Assembly (NCBI GenBank): GCA_019352875.1
Contig: JAAAFW010000015.1
Span: forward strand, 1,821,090-1,885,089
Direction: 5' to 3'
From: Pedobacter cryoconitis
GTDB lineage: Bacteria; Bacteroidota; Bacteroidia; Sphingobacteriales; Sphingobacteriaceae
DNA length: 64,000 nt
Of this stretch, positions 43,813 to 50,959 are shown one piece after another. Numbering within the stretch: the first letter of the stretch is position 1; each line of letters begins with the position of its first letter. The notes beneath the pieces were generated by a model. The model ran no database searches, was not told the origin of the DNA, and saw only the letters and a list, made by a program, of their open reading frames with translations. Both the position numbers and the translations under genes were made by a program.

Positions 43813-44866
43813 ATTTAGATTTCTTCTGTGCCGCACGAAGAAACTGCATTAAGACCTTCTCATCATGCTCCATTGACTGACTGGCAGATCCTTCTGCCGC
43901 CCTGTTAATTTTCTTCAGATACGGCAAAAGCGAACCGTCTTCAAAGCTCTCCAGGAGCAACGGATAGACGTATGAACTCTTACAGACGGCCCGTGTATTT
44001 CCAAGTTTGCTGGCTACGCAGTCCAGCACTTCCACTATAATTTTTTTATGCGAACTCTTTTCGTCCTGCCTTGCATTGCAGACCGCCAGCTGCCGCATAG
44101 CTTCCAGCGTACCACCCCAGGTCCGGAAGTCTTTCGCTGTAAAATCTCCTCCGGTAATCTCCCGGATATAATTATTGATCTTACCCGAATCAACAGCTCG
44201 GTGTTCTTTACCCTCGGTATAATACTGGAACAGATCCTGTCCAGGAATTTCTTTACAACGCAATACCATTTTTGCCAGACCCTTATTACGGAGTGTAACT
44301 TCCTGCTTAACTCCCTTTTTCCCTACGAATTTCAGCTTGAGCTGGTTACCTTCCAGCCTGGCATGTTTATCTTTAAGGGTCGATAAACCATAACTACCGT
44401 ATAACTGCGCGTATGAATTATTTCCAATACGGATCAGGGTATGCTGCATAACCTCCACACAGATCGCCAGAACTTTTTGCTCGTCATAATTCTTACGCCG
44501 CAGGTCTCTGGCGACCTTTTTCCTGGCACCAGGCAATGCTTTACCAAAATCCAGCAGACGGAAGTACTTACGATCCGATCTGCGGGAAGTCCAGTCGTTA
44601 TGGTAACGATATTGCTTTCTACCTAATGCATCCAGTCCGGTTGCCTGCAGGTAAGCATTTTTTTTGGGCGCTATCCAGACTTCTGTCCATGCTGGTGGCA
44701 ACACCAGCGCATTTATCCTGGCAACATGTTTCTCATCGGTAACACGCGATCCATTTTGATTTTCGTAATGAAATTTCCCTGGTTTACCCTTTCTATAAAT
44801 GCCGGGCATGGTATCAGTCATATACAACAAACCAATTTCTTTTATTTCTTCAGTTGTATCAACCAT
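43811..44866 (-). CDS. DNA topoisomerase IB (eukaryote-like/poxvirus-type)
   Basis: 351 residues. The N-terminal domain (about 15-95) has GIYRKGKPGKFHYENQNG and WIAPKKNAYLQATGLDALGRKQYRYH. The catalytic domain has AYAQLYGSYGLSTLKDKHA with the active Arg and Lys segment. KDFRTWGGTLEAM is the second Arg block, and CKSSYVYP carries the nucleophilic Tyr (Tyr299). It relaxes supercoils by single-strand nicking through a 3'-phosphotyrosine. It stands alone and converges with the muramidase pair. Confidence 0.95.
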   Translation of the reverse strand: MVDTTEEIKEIGLLYMTDTMPGIYRKGKPGKFHYENQNGSRVTDEKHVARINALVLPPAWTEVWIAPKKNAYLQATGLDALGRKQYRYHNDWTSRRSDRKYFRLLDFGKALPGARKKVARDLRRKNYDEQKVLAICVEVMQHTLIRIGNNSYAQLYGSYGLSTLKDKHARLEGNQLKLKFVGKKGVKQEVTLRNKGLAKMVLRCKEIPGQDLFQYYTEGKEHRAVDSGKINNYIREITGGDFTAKDFRTWGGTLEAMRQLAVCNARQDEKSSHKKIIVEVLDCVASKLGNTRAVCKSSYVYPLLLESFEDGSLLPYLKKINRAAEGSASQSMEHDEKVLMQFLRAAQKKSK

Positions 44867-44975
44867 ATAAAGCAGGAAAAAAGATTAAGCTTATTTTTCT
44901 AATTTTGTGAAAACAATAATATGATGAAACCAGCAATCTGCTAGCTTCGTCACCTACGAAAAACAACAACATAAC

Positions 44976-45887
44976 ATGACGAAAATAGTTTTCATGGGTA
45001 CCCCTGATTTTGCGGTTGCTTCTTTAAATGCACTGGCAGAAGCCGGATTTGAAATTGCTGCTGTTGTCACAGCAGCAGATAAACCAGCCGGACGGGGCCA
45101 GAAGATACAGGAAAGTGCAGTTAAACAGTATGCAGTTGCACATAACATTAAGGTACTACAGCCACTCAAACTTAAAGACCCTGAGTTTATTGCAGAACTC
45201 GCTGCTTTAAAGGCAGACCTTCATGTTGTCGTAGCCTTCAGAATGCTGCCGGAAGTGGTGTGGAATATGCCACCAAAGGGCACGATCAATCTGCATGGCT
45301 CACTTCTACCGCAATACAGAGGTGCTGCCCCAATTAATCATGCAATTATCAATGGCGAGAAAGAGAGTGGTGTCACTACATTTTTCCTTAAACACGAGAT
45401 AGATACAGGTGACATTATTTTCTCTGCCAAAGTCGAGATTGCTGATGATGCTACCGCCGGTGATCTCCATGACCAATTGATGGATGCAGGTGCAGCATTA
45501 CTCGTCAAAACTGTAAAAGCGATTGAATCCGGAGATTATCAGGAACAGCCGCAGCCGCAAAGTGACACACTGAAACATGCACCTAAAATTTTCAAAGAAG
45601 ACTGTAAAATAGACTGGAATAAACCTGCCGGCGATGTCTATAATCTAATCCGGGGGTTAAGCCCCTATCCAACTGCTTTTACAATCCTGAACGATAAAAC
45701 GCTTAAGATCTTCAAAGCCGAGCTCGCTGAAAAAGAAGTTAAAGGCACACCCGGAACCTGGTACACTGACGGTAAAACGAAATTGGAATACCAGGCTGCT
45801 GATGGTCTGATCTCCTTAACTGATTTACAGTTTGAAGGAAAAAAAAGAATGCAGGTAGGAGAATTTTTAAGAGGAATGCGTTTATAG
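44976..45887 (+). CDS. fmt: Methionyl-tRNA formyltransferase
   Basis: 303 residues. The N-terminal formyltransferase domain (about 1-185) has IVFMGTPDFAVASLNAL, NLHGSLLPQYRGAAPINHAI with the catalytic Asn-His, and FFLKHEIDTGDII with the catalytic Asp. The C-terminal OB-like domain (about 205-300) has RGLSPYPTAFT and ends EFLRGMRL. It formylates Met-tRNAfMet using 10-formyl-THF. Neither def nor other translation genes are adjacent. It converges with the aminotransferase gene, leaving 7 bases. Confidence 0.97.
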   Translation: MTKIVFMGTPDFAVASLNALAEAGFEIAAVVTAADKPAGRGQKIQESAVKQYAVAHNIKVLQPLKLKDPEFIAELAALKADLHVVVAFRMLPEVVWNMPPKGTINLHGSLLPQYRGAAPINHAIINGEKESGVTTFFLKHEIDTGDIIFSAKVEIADDATAGDLHDQLMDAGAALLVKTVKAIESGDYQEQPQPQSDTLKHAPKIFKEDCKIDWNKPAGDVYNLIRGLSPYPTAFTILNDKTLKIFKAELAEKEVKGTPGTWYTDGKTKLEYQAADGLISLTDLQFEGKKRMQVGEFLRGMRL

Positions 45888-45894
45888 CCAGGAG

Positions 45895-46734
45895 CTATAA
45901 CGCATTCAATAAGGCACTCATGGATTTGGTGATTTCGTTGAAATAACGCTTTCTTCCATATCCCATTACCCAGCGGATACCGGATGAGGCATTGGTTATA
46001 AATACTTCGTCTGCCGCCTGCAAGACTTCAGGATTAATCTGTGCTTCGATAATCGAGATATTATTCTCTTTCGCCAGGTTCATGACAGTTTTACGCATTA
46101 CACCAGCGATGCAGCCTTCCGACAAAGCGGGCGTATAAATCTGCTTATCATAAACCACAAAGATATTAGAGCTGATACTTTCGCATAAAAACCCGTGCTG
46201 ATTTAAAATAAACGCTTCATCTAATCGGTTTTGCTGTTTAAACAGCCCGGCCATTACATACAGCTGAGAATTGCTCGTTTTATAATTGGAAAGCATATTC
46301 ACCGGCTTAGCAAGTTCGGAATACACACTAACGATCAAACCTTTTTTATTCAGATGATAACTGTTATCCATCATCGGGCCTGCTTCCAGTATATAACCTG
46401 CTTCGTTACTTTCTGGTGTATACAACCCTTCTCCATCCCGATAAACCGACAGACGGAAACGGGCATTGTCTTTCAGTTTATTTTTTCTGCTGAGTTCTGC
46501 AGTTTTCTGTTTCAGAAAATAGGCATCAAATAAAACTCCACCTTCAATTTTCAGGGCCTTCATCCCGGCCTGTAAACGTTCTGCATGCAATTCTGCAAAC
46601 TTCAATTTCCCGTCGCACATTCTCATCGACTCAAAAAGCCCGTCTCCATAACGAAAACCACGATTCCTTGCTGTGAGAATCTGTTGGTTTGCGTTAATCA
46701 ACTGATGATTATGTATAATATATTCTAATTGCAT
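45895..46734 (-). CDS. Class IV aminotransferase (branched-chain/D-amino acid/ADC-lyase fold)
   Basis: 279 residues of the fold-type IV PLP family. RNRGFRYGDGLFESMR is the N-terminal signature. LSNYKTSNSQLYVMAG contains the Schiff-base Lys. EAFILNQHGFLCESISSNIFVVYDKQIYTPALSEGCIAGVMRKTV is the PLP phosphate-binding block. The sequence does not settle between branched-chain aminotransferase, D-alanine aminotransferase and aminodeoxychorismate lyase; lack of clear BCAT arginine landmarks makes the last plausible. It lies 7 bases after the RluD-type gene and so likely shares its transcript. Confidence 0.88.
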   Translation of the reverse strand: MQLEYIIHNHQLINANQQILTARNRGFRYGDGLFESMRMCDGKLKFAELHAERLQAGMKALKIEGGVLFDAYFLKQKTAELSRKNKLKDNARFRLSVYRDGEGLYTPESNEAGYILEAGPMMDNSYHLNKKGLIVSVYSELAKPVNMLSNYKTSNSQLYVMAGLFKQQNRLDEAFILNQHGFLCESISSNIFVVYDKQIYTPALSEGCIAGVMRKTVMNLAKENNISIIEAQINPEVLQAADEVFITNASSGIRWVMGYGRKRYFNEITKSMSALLNAL

Positions 46735-46741
46735 GAATCTC

Positions 46742-47770
46742 TTAAGCCTGTACTATATAATTTCTCCACTTTTGGAGCACTGCGTCAAAATCTGGTGGCA
46801 GGGCAGCTTCAAACTCCATATATTCTCCGGTTCTCGGGTGTATAAATCCCAAAGTCTGTGCATGCAAAGCCTGTCTTGGAAGTAATTCAAAGCAATTAGC
46901 TACGTATTGCTTGTACTTAGTAAACGTTGTTCCTTTTAGGATCTTATCTCCTCCATAATTAGCATCATTAAATAAAGGATGACCAATATGCTGCATATGC
47001 GCACGGATCTGATGTGTACGTCCGGTTTCAAGCTGACAACTGATCAGTGTTACATAATTCAGTCTCTCCAACACGCTATAATGTGTAACAGACCACTTAC
47101 CTTTCTCTTCTTCGTCATAGACATCCATTACGATCCTGTTCTTCAGACTTCTGCCTATATAACCTGATATCGTACCATCTTCTGCAATATCTCCCCAGGC
47201 CAGTGCAATATATTTGCGGGTAATAGAGTGATCATAGAACTGTTTCGCCAGTTTGGTCATGGTCATTTCATTCTTGCTGATAATCAGCAGACCGGAAGTA
47301 TCCTTGTCAATCCTGTGAACCAATCCCGGACGGCCTTCATTACCCGGTAATTGAGGTAATTTTTCAAAGTGAAAGGCCAGCGCATTAACTAGTGTTCCTG
47401 TATAATTATTAAAGCCAGGATGCACAACCATACCAGCTGCTTTATTTACAATCAGCAGGTCTTCATCTTCATATACAATATCCAGCGGAAGATCTTCCGG
47501 ATAAACTTCTGTATCCCTTGGTGGATGTGGAAAAACAATACTGATTTCATCAGCAGGTTTCACTTTATAACTGGCTTTAATCGTTTTCTGATTAACCAGC
47601 ACGTTACCCGCATCTATTGCATTCTGTATCCTGTTTCTAGATGCATTCTCCATCCGGTGCATCAGAAATTTATCTATCCGCAGTAAAGACTGGCCTTTAT
47701 CTACAACGATATTAAAATGTTCGTATAAATCCTGCTCTTCCAGTTCTGTCCCGCTGTTATTGTTCTCCAT
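46742..47770 (-). CDS. RluD-family 23S rRNA pseudouridine synthase
   Basis: 342 residues. The N-terminal S4 RNA-binding domain (about 22-85) has LRIDKFLMHRMENASRNRIQ, and the catalytic domain (about 95-330) follows. GLVHRIDKDTSGLLIISK carries the catalytic Asp. AWGDIAEDGTISGYIGR and LETGRTHQIRAHMQHIGHPLFND complete the RluA-family signature. It converts uridines of 23S rRNA (helix 69 for RluD proper) to pseudouridine. Followed closely by the class IV aminotransferase. Confidence 0.94.
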   Translation of the reverse strand: MENNNSGTELEEQDLYEHFNIVVDKGQSLLRIDKFLMHRMENASRNRIQNAIDAGNVLVNQKTIKASYKVKPADEISIVFPHPPRDTEVYPEDLPLDIVYEDEDLLIVNKAAGMVVHPGFNNYTGTLVNALAFHFEKLPQLPGNEGRPGLVHRIDKDTSGLLIISKNEMTMTKLAKQFYDHSITRKYIALAWGDIAEDGTISGYIGRSLKNRIVMDVYDEEEKGKWSVTHYSVLERLNYVTLISCQLETGRTHQIRAHMQHIGHPLFNDANYGGDKILKGTTFTKYKQYVANCFELLPRQALHAQTLGFIHPRTGEYMEFEAALPPDFDAVLQKWRNYIVQA

Positions 47771-47925
47771 TCTTGACCTTTATTTGTCTATTCGTATTGT
47801 GAATACTTTCCACTTTACAAAACTAATCTTTAACAATTACATTTCTGGAATGAAACAGGCCTGCAAATCAATTTAACTCATTCTTTTTGAAGAAAACCGC
47901 TAAAAAAACGTCTTATATTTGTCAG

Positions 47926-48801
47926 ATGTTTACAGAGCTGCCTAGTCCGCTGCAACAATTGCCCCATACACAGCACCCGAACCTCTGGATTAAAAGAGAC
48001 GATCTGATCGATCCTTATATCTCTGGTAACAAATGGCGGAAGCTTAAATATATATTGGAAGCAGCCAGAGAAGCCGGAAAATCTCATCTGGTAACCTATG
48101 GCGGCGCCTACTCCAATCACCTTGTAGCCACTGCAGCAGCCGCCGCCAGATCAGGCCTAAAATCTTCTGCATTTGTTCGTGGTGAGGAAGTCAATAATGA
48201 GATGCTTGTACTTTGTAAATTGTATGGAATGAACCTGATCTTCACCGACCGTGAGGCGTACCGGGATCCCGCCACCTGCTATAAAAAGTTCTTTGCTAAT
48301 AATCCTGATACTTATGCTATACCCGAAGGCGGGGCAAGTGAACAGGCTGTTCGCGGATGTGCAGAAATCATCACTGAACTCCCCGCAGATACTGCCCATT
48401 TAATTTGTGCGGCAGGTACCGGCACTACCGCAGCCGGCCTTTTAAAAGGCATTGTGGCCAGCGGACGCCAAATCCGGCTCCATGTTATACCGGTATTGAA
48501 GGGCGGCGATTTTATTACCGATGAAATTATCCGTTACGAACCTGTAACTGACCAATTGAGCACACATCTGGATTACCATTTTGGCGGTTATGCTAAAACT
48601 AAACCCGAACTCCTTCAGTATATGCAGCAATTTATTGCGAAAACAGGTATCCTTATAGACCCGGTATATACAGCCAAGATGTGTTTCGCGGTGGAAGACC
48701 TGATAAAAAAAGGAACTCTTCCAGCCGATGAAAAGGTTATAGCCCTACACACCGGGGGCTTGCTGGGTATTATGGGTATGAAAGACAAATTCAGCTTCTA
48801 G
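47926..48801 (+). CDS. ACC deaminase/D-cysteine desulfhydrase-family PLP enzyme
   Basis: 291 residues from the ATG at 47926; a longer frame from a TTG adds 13 basic residues without family support. WIKRDDLIDPYISGNKWRKLKYIL carries the PLP Lys, and TYGGAYSNHLVATAAAAARSG the substrate loop. ICAAGTGTTAAGLLKG is the PLP phosphate loop, and LHTGGLLGIMGM is the C-terminal signature. The tryptophan-synthase-beta fold family includes D-cysteine desulfhydrase and ACC deaminase; the sequence cannot decide. A TATATTTG box (47914-47921) sits just before the start. The stop overlaps the convergent VOC gene by 4 bases. Confidence 0.9.
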   Translation: MFTELPSPLQQLPHTQHPNLWIKRDDLIDPYISGNKWRKLKYILEAAREAGKSHLVTYGGAYSNHLVATAAAAARSGLKSSAFVRGEEVNNEMLVLCKLYGMNLIFTDREAYRDPATCYKKFFANNPDTYAIPEGGASEQAVRGCAEIITELPADTAHLICAAGTGTTAAGLLKGIVASGRQIRLHVIPVLKGGDFITDEIIRYEPVTDQLSTHLDYHFGGYAKTKPELLQYMQQFIAKTGILIDPVYTAKMCFAVEDLIKKGTLPADEKVIALHTGGLLGIMGMKDKFSF

Positions 48802-49253
48802 CGAAAATCGACTCTTTCCAGAAATTCGATAACCTCACCGTTAGGACTGTAAACCAACGAATTTCTTACCCACATTCCACCCGTACCTAATTGCAGTTCC
48901 ATAGTTTCCAGGCAAGGTGTTGCACCCGCTGCCAGAGCCTGCTCAAAAGCCTGGTCAGCATCAGTGACCGTCAGGCAGATATGCAATAAAGCAGTCTGCA
49001 CAAACTCTTCTTTTCCTGAGTGCTTTCGGCCCTGCGCAGGAATATCAGCATTCGCATCATAGAGTTCAATAAAACCATGTCCATCTGGTGAGCGAAGCAT
49101 CGCAGCTTGCTTTAGGTTAAACTCAGGTAATGACCAGGAATGGCTCGCCGTAAAACCTAAATTTGTATAAAAGCTTAACGTGTTTTCAAAATCAATTGCC
49201 CTGATTGCTATATGGTGCAATCCAATTATCGTATTTTTAGCTGTTGAAGTCAT
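48798..49253 (-). CDS. VOC-superfamily (glyoxalase-like) protein
   Basis: 151 residues with the paired beta-alpha-beta-beta-beta modules of the vicinal oxygen chelate fold. GLHHIAIRAIDFENTLSFYTNLGF is module 1 and LLHICLTVTDADQAFEQALAAGA is module 2. Metal ligands are probably His12, Glu about 60 (HGFIELYD), His about 92 and Glu about 145 (GEVIEFLE). The reaction is unknown; glyoxalase, dioxygenase and resistance enzymes all share it. It is divergent from the HxlR regulator, so that regulator may control it. Confidence 0.88.
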   Translation of the reverse strand: MTSTAKNTIIGLHHIAIRAIDFENTLSFYTNLGFTASHSWSLPEFNLKQAAMLRSPDGHGFIELYDANADIPAQGRKHSGKEEFVQTALLHICLTVTDADQAFEQALAAGATPCLETMELQLGTGGMWVRNSLVYSPNGEVIEFLERVDFR

Positions 49254-49302
49254 TGTATTTAATTTTCAACAAATTTAGTTACCAACTCCTCTTTTAGACC
49301 TC

Positions 49303-49318
49303 CTTACAAAATTGTAAG
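49303..49318. promoter_or_regulatory. Palindrome CTTACAA-AA-TTGTAAG, candidate HxlR operator
   Basis: Perfect 7-base inverted arms with a 2-base centre, three bases before the HxlR start codon and about 50 bases from the divergent VOC gene. Its position suits autoregulation and repression of the neighbour. Binding by the HxlR protein is inferred from placement and symmetry only. Confidence 0.5.
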
Positions 49319-49321
49319 CCG

Positions 49322-49681
49322 ATGAGAAAAACCAGCTCTACCAATTACAGCAATGCACAGGAACTTCATGATCATTGTGAGGCAGCCTATACACTTTCAC
49401 TTATCTCCGGAAGATGGAAACTCACCATCCTGGTTGAGCTGACCAAAGGCAACAATCGGTTCTCCTTGTTAAAGCAAGTGATTCCTGCAATCACAGAAAG
49501 AGTTCTGGCGCTTCAGCTTGGCCAATTGGAAAAAGATGGATTGATCATTAAATCGGCAGTCCAGGGAAGAAACACACCAAAGAACACGTATGTCTATACC
49601 CTGACAGAAAAGGGCGTTGAACTGCAAACAGTAATCAACTCGCTGGAAACCTGGGGCAAAAGGCACCAGCCGGTAACCTAA
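49322..49681 (+). CDS. HxlR-family winged-helix transcriptional regulator
   Basis: 119 residues. The HxlR domain (about 18-110) has SLISGRWKLTILVELTKGNNRFSLLKQVIPAITERVLALQLGQLEKDGLI, the family's wing and recognition helix region. A Cys at about 19 could be a redox or electrophile sensor, as in some HxlR proteins. It is divergent from the VOC protein gene, a common sensor/target layout. No further genes share its transcript clearly; a REP-like repeat pair follows. Confidence 0.92.
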   Translation: MRKTSSTNYSNAQELHDHCEAAYTLSLISGRWKLTILVELTKGNNRFSLLKQVIPAITERVLALQLGQLEKDGLIIKSAVQGRNTPKNTYVYTLTEKGVELQTVINSLETWGKRHQPVT

Positions 49682-49693
49682 GTATTTTTATCG

Positions 49694-49752
49694 TCACGGG
49701 GACATTTGACCCTGTCTTCCCATTCCTTTTTACAGGGACACTTGACCCTGTG
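49694..49752 (+). repeat. Pair of 20-base REP-like palindromic direct repeats
   Basis: Copy 1 (49696-49715) is ACGGGGACATTTGACCCTGT and copy 2 (49732-49751) is ACAGGGACACTTGACCCTGT: 18 of 20 bases agree. Each copy is itself an imperfect hairpin (ACAGGG...CCCTGT arms around 8 bases). The GGGACA...TTGACCC form resembles REP sequences mobilised by Y1-type (RAYT) transposases. No transposase gene lies in the window. Confidence 0.75.
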
Positions 49753-49818
49753 ATTGAGCCTCTAACATCCCGAAATTAGTTTTAACAAAACAAGACATGT
49801 TAAACTAAAAAAAACAGG

Positions 49819-50232
49819 ATGGCAATACTTATTTCTTATATCATCACAGCACTCTTCATCATCTTATGGTTGTATGCAGCACTACCAAAACTATGGGGCA
49901 TCGGGTATTTTCATGAAGTCCTGAAAAGTCAGGCTATCCCAAGGTGGTCTATCGGCTGGATCGCACTGTTTCTGCCGTTGACTGAACTTACTGCAGCTGG
50001 ATTATTGCTTTTCCCGTCAACCCGGCTAATTGGCATGTCACTATCGCTATTACTGATGCTCATTTTTTCTATTTATGTCAGTGGAATCATTTTCCAGGTC
50101 TATGACAAATACCCTTGCCCTTGCGGCGGCTTATTCACAAGGATGGGCTGGCGAAAGCATTTGAAGGTAAACCTGGTATTAACGCTAATTGCATTGGGAG
50201 GCGTGATGCTTACACTCGATAATTTTGATTAA
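49819..50232 (+). CDS. MauE/DoxX-like small membrane protein
   Basis: 137 residues with four predicted spans (about 4-24, 43-65, 72-95, 113-130). The loop YPCPCGGLFTRMGWRKH carries a Cys-x-Cys-Gly-Gly motif, a pattern found in the MauE/methylamine-utilisation-accessory-like family of Bacteroidota. Such proteins are linked to disulfide handling, in analogy with DsbD/VKOR-type membrane oxidoreductases. A 76-residue Cys-containing protein gene starts 5 bases downstream, so the two are surely co-transcribed and the small protein is a candidate substrate (inference). Confidence 0.85.
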   Translation: MAILISYIITALFIILWLYAALPKLWGIGYFHEVLKSQAIPRWSIGWIALFLPLTELTAAGLLLFPSTRLIGMSLSLLLMLIFSIYVSGIIFQVYDKYPCPCGGLFTRMGWRKHLKVNLVLTLIALGGVMLTLDNFD

Positions 50233-50237
50233 AAAAA

Positions 50238-50468
50238 ATGGATTGGTTTAAATACACAGGTTCAGGATCTATATATGATCCGCTAAACTACATGTTAATT
50301 GCAATTCCGGATTGCCCGTCTCCAAAACTAAGATTATGCGCAATTTATGCCAGCCGGCAAATCCTTAATTCAGAACTCAAACCGGTCTTTACAGGACTGC
50401 TCCAGGCTGAAATTGCCACCGTTATCATGACAAAACAGGAATCTGTCAATGTCTTATTATGCCCATAA
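50238..50468 (+). CDS. Small Cys-containing protein 1 (76 aa), paralogue of the next gene
   Basis: 76 residues, starting MDWFKYTGSGSIYDPLNYML with no signal peptide. It aligns along its full length with the protein at 50688-50924, sharing WF.Y..SGS, the spaced Cys pair (Cys26 and Cys34, ending RLCA), PV.TG.LQ.EI.T and a C-terminal V.L. I estimate around 40 percent identity by eye. A third Cys is near the C-terminus (LLCP). The pattern recalls the C-terminal part of small exported Bacteroidota proteins such as DUF6520, but a leader is missing. It lies 5 bases after the MauE-like gene. Confidence 0.8.
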   Translation: MDWFKYTGSGSIYDPLNYMLIAIPDCPSPKLRLCAIYASRQILNSELKPVFTGLLQAEIATVIMTKQESVNVLLCP

Positions 50469-50486
50469 TCCCTCGTTCTTTGAAAT

Positions 50487-50515
50487 AAGCCAGGGTGAAA
50501 TTTTCACCCTGGCTT
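50487..50515 (+). terminator. Long perfect hairpin after small Cys protein 1
   Basis: AAGCCAGGGTGAAA and its exact complement TTTCACCCTGGCTT, separated by one base: a 14-bp stem. It has no T-run after it, so it may end transcription inefficiently or protect the upstream message. Confidence 0.7.
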
Positions 50516-50586
50516 CATAACTGGATTCAAAAAATTGTTTAAACATGTTGCCCCCTGGTATTGCAAGACTAATGGGCAGGAGCAAA

Positions 50587-50641
50587 CCGAAAAGCCTTAA
50601 GAGTAGGTAAAGGGAAAGCCGAAAACCTTTAACAGAGTAGG
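50587..50641 (+). repeat. Tandem direct repeats upstream of small Cys protein 2
   Basis: Copy 1 CCGAAAAGCCTTAAGAGTAGG (50587-50607) and copy 2 (50619-50641) starting CCGAAAACCTTTAACAGAGTAGG differ by one substitution and a 2-base insertion. They are 32 bases apart, about three DNA turns, and end 47 bases before the start codon. They could be activator sites or a repeated RNA element. Confidence 0.7.
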
Positions 50642-50687
50642 CGAAATTTAAAGTTTAAGCTTTTTGATTTATAAAAGCACTAATATT

Positions 50688-50924
50688 ATGGCAAATTCAT
50701 GGTTTAATTATAATGACTCCGGTTCTGTAAACGAGCCTACCAGTTATGCTGCTATTACAAACCCAAGTTGTTTGGGCAATCAACGTTTATGTGCTGTGAA
50801 CGCAGAGATTCAATTAATTGACAATGTACAGCGTCCGGTTATTACAGGGGCATTACAGTCTGAAATTTCCACTGCTTTGACAAATCACAAAGCCTCCACA
50901 AACGTAAGTCTAAAAAATCCATAG
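50688..50924 (+). CDS. Small Cys-containing protein 2 (78 aa), paralogue of the preceding gene
   Basis: 78 residues from the ATG at 50688 (MANSWFNYNDSGSVNEPTSY); an upstream ATG at 50664 adds eight unsupported residues. Cys28 and Cys35 (NPSCLGNQRLCAV) match the Cys pair of protein 1. The rest keeps PVITGALQSEISTALT and NVSLKNP. There is no signal peptide or membrane span. Unlike protein 1 it has its own 219-base leader with two direct repeats, so it may be separately controlled. It is followed by a terminator shared with the facing TlpA-DUF3738 gene. Confidence 0.8.
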   Translation: MANSWFNYNDSGSVNEPTSYAAITNPSCLGNQRLCAVNAEIQLIDNVQRPVITGALQSEISTALTNHKASTNVSLKNP

Positions 50925-50930
50925 TGATAC

Positions 50931-50959
50931 ACAACAGGGATTTTATCGATCCCTGTTGT
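50931..50959. terminator. Bidirectional hairpin between small Cys protein 2 and the TlpA-DUF3738 gene
   Basis: ACAACAGGGA...TCCCTGTTGT, a 10-bp perfect stem around 9 bases, overlapping the 3' end of the minus-strand gene. It is placed to stop transcripts from both sides. Confidence 0.8.

Noticed and set aside
43524..43836. Two overlapping minus-strand ORFs opposite the small hydrophilic protein
   Set aside because: They are the complement of a Lys/Glu-rich coding sequence, giving artificial Phe/Leu-rich products that also cross a terminator.
47887..47925. TTG-initiated N-terminal extension of the desulfhydrase-like enzyme
   Set aside because: The 13 basic residues lack family support and overlap a TATATTTG promoter-like box; the ATG at 47926 is preferred.
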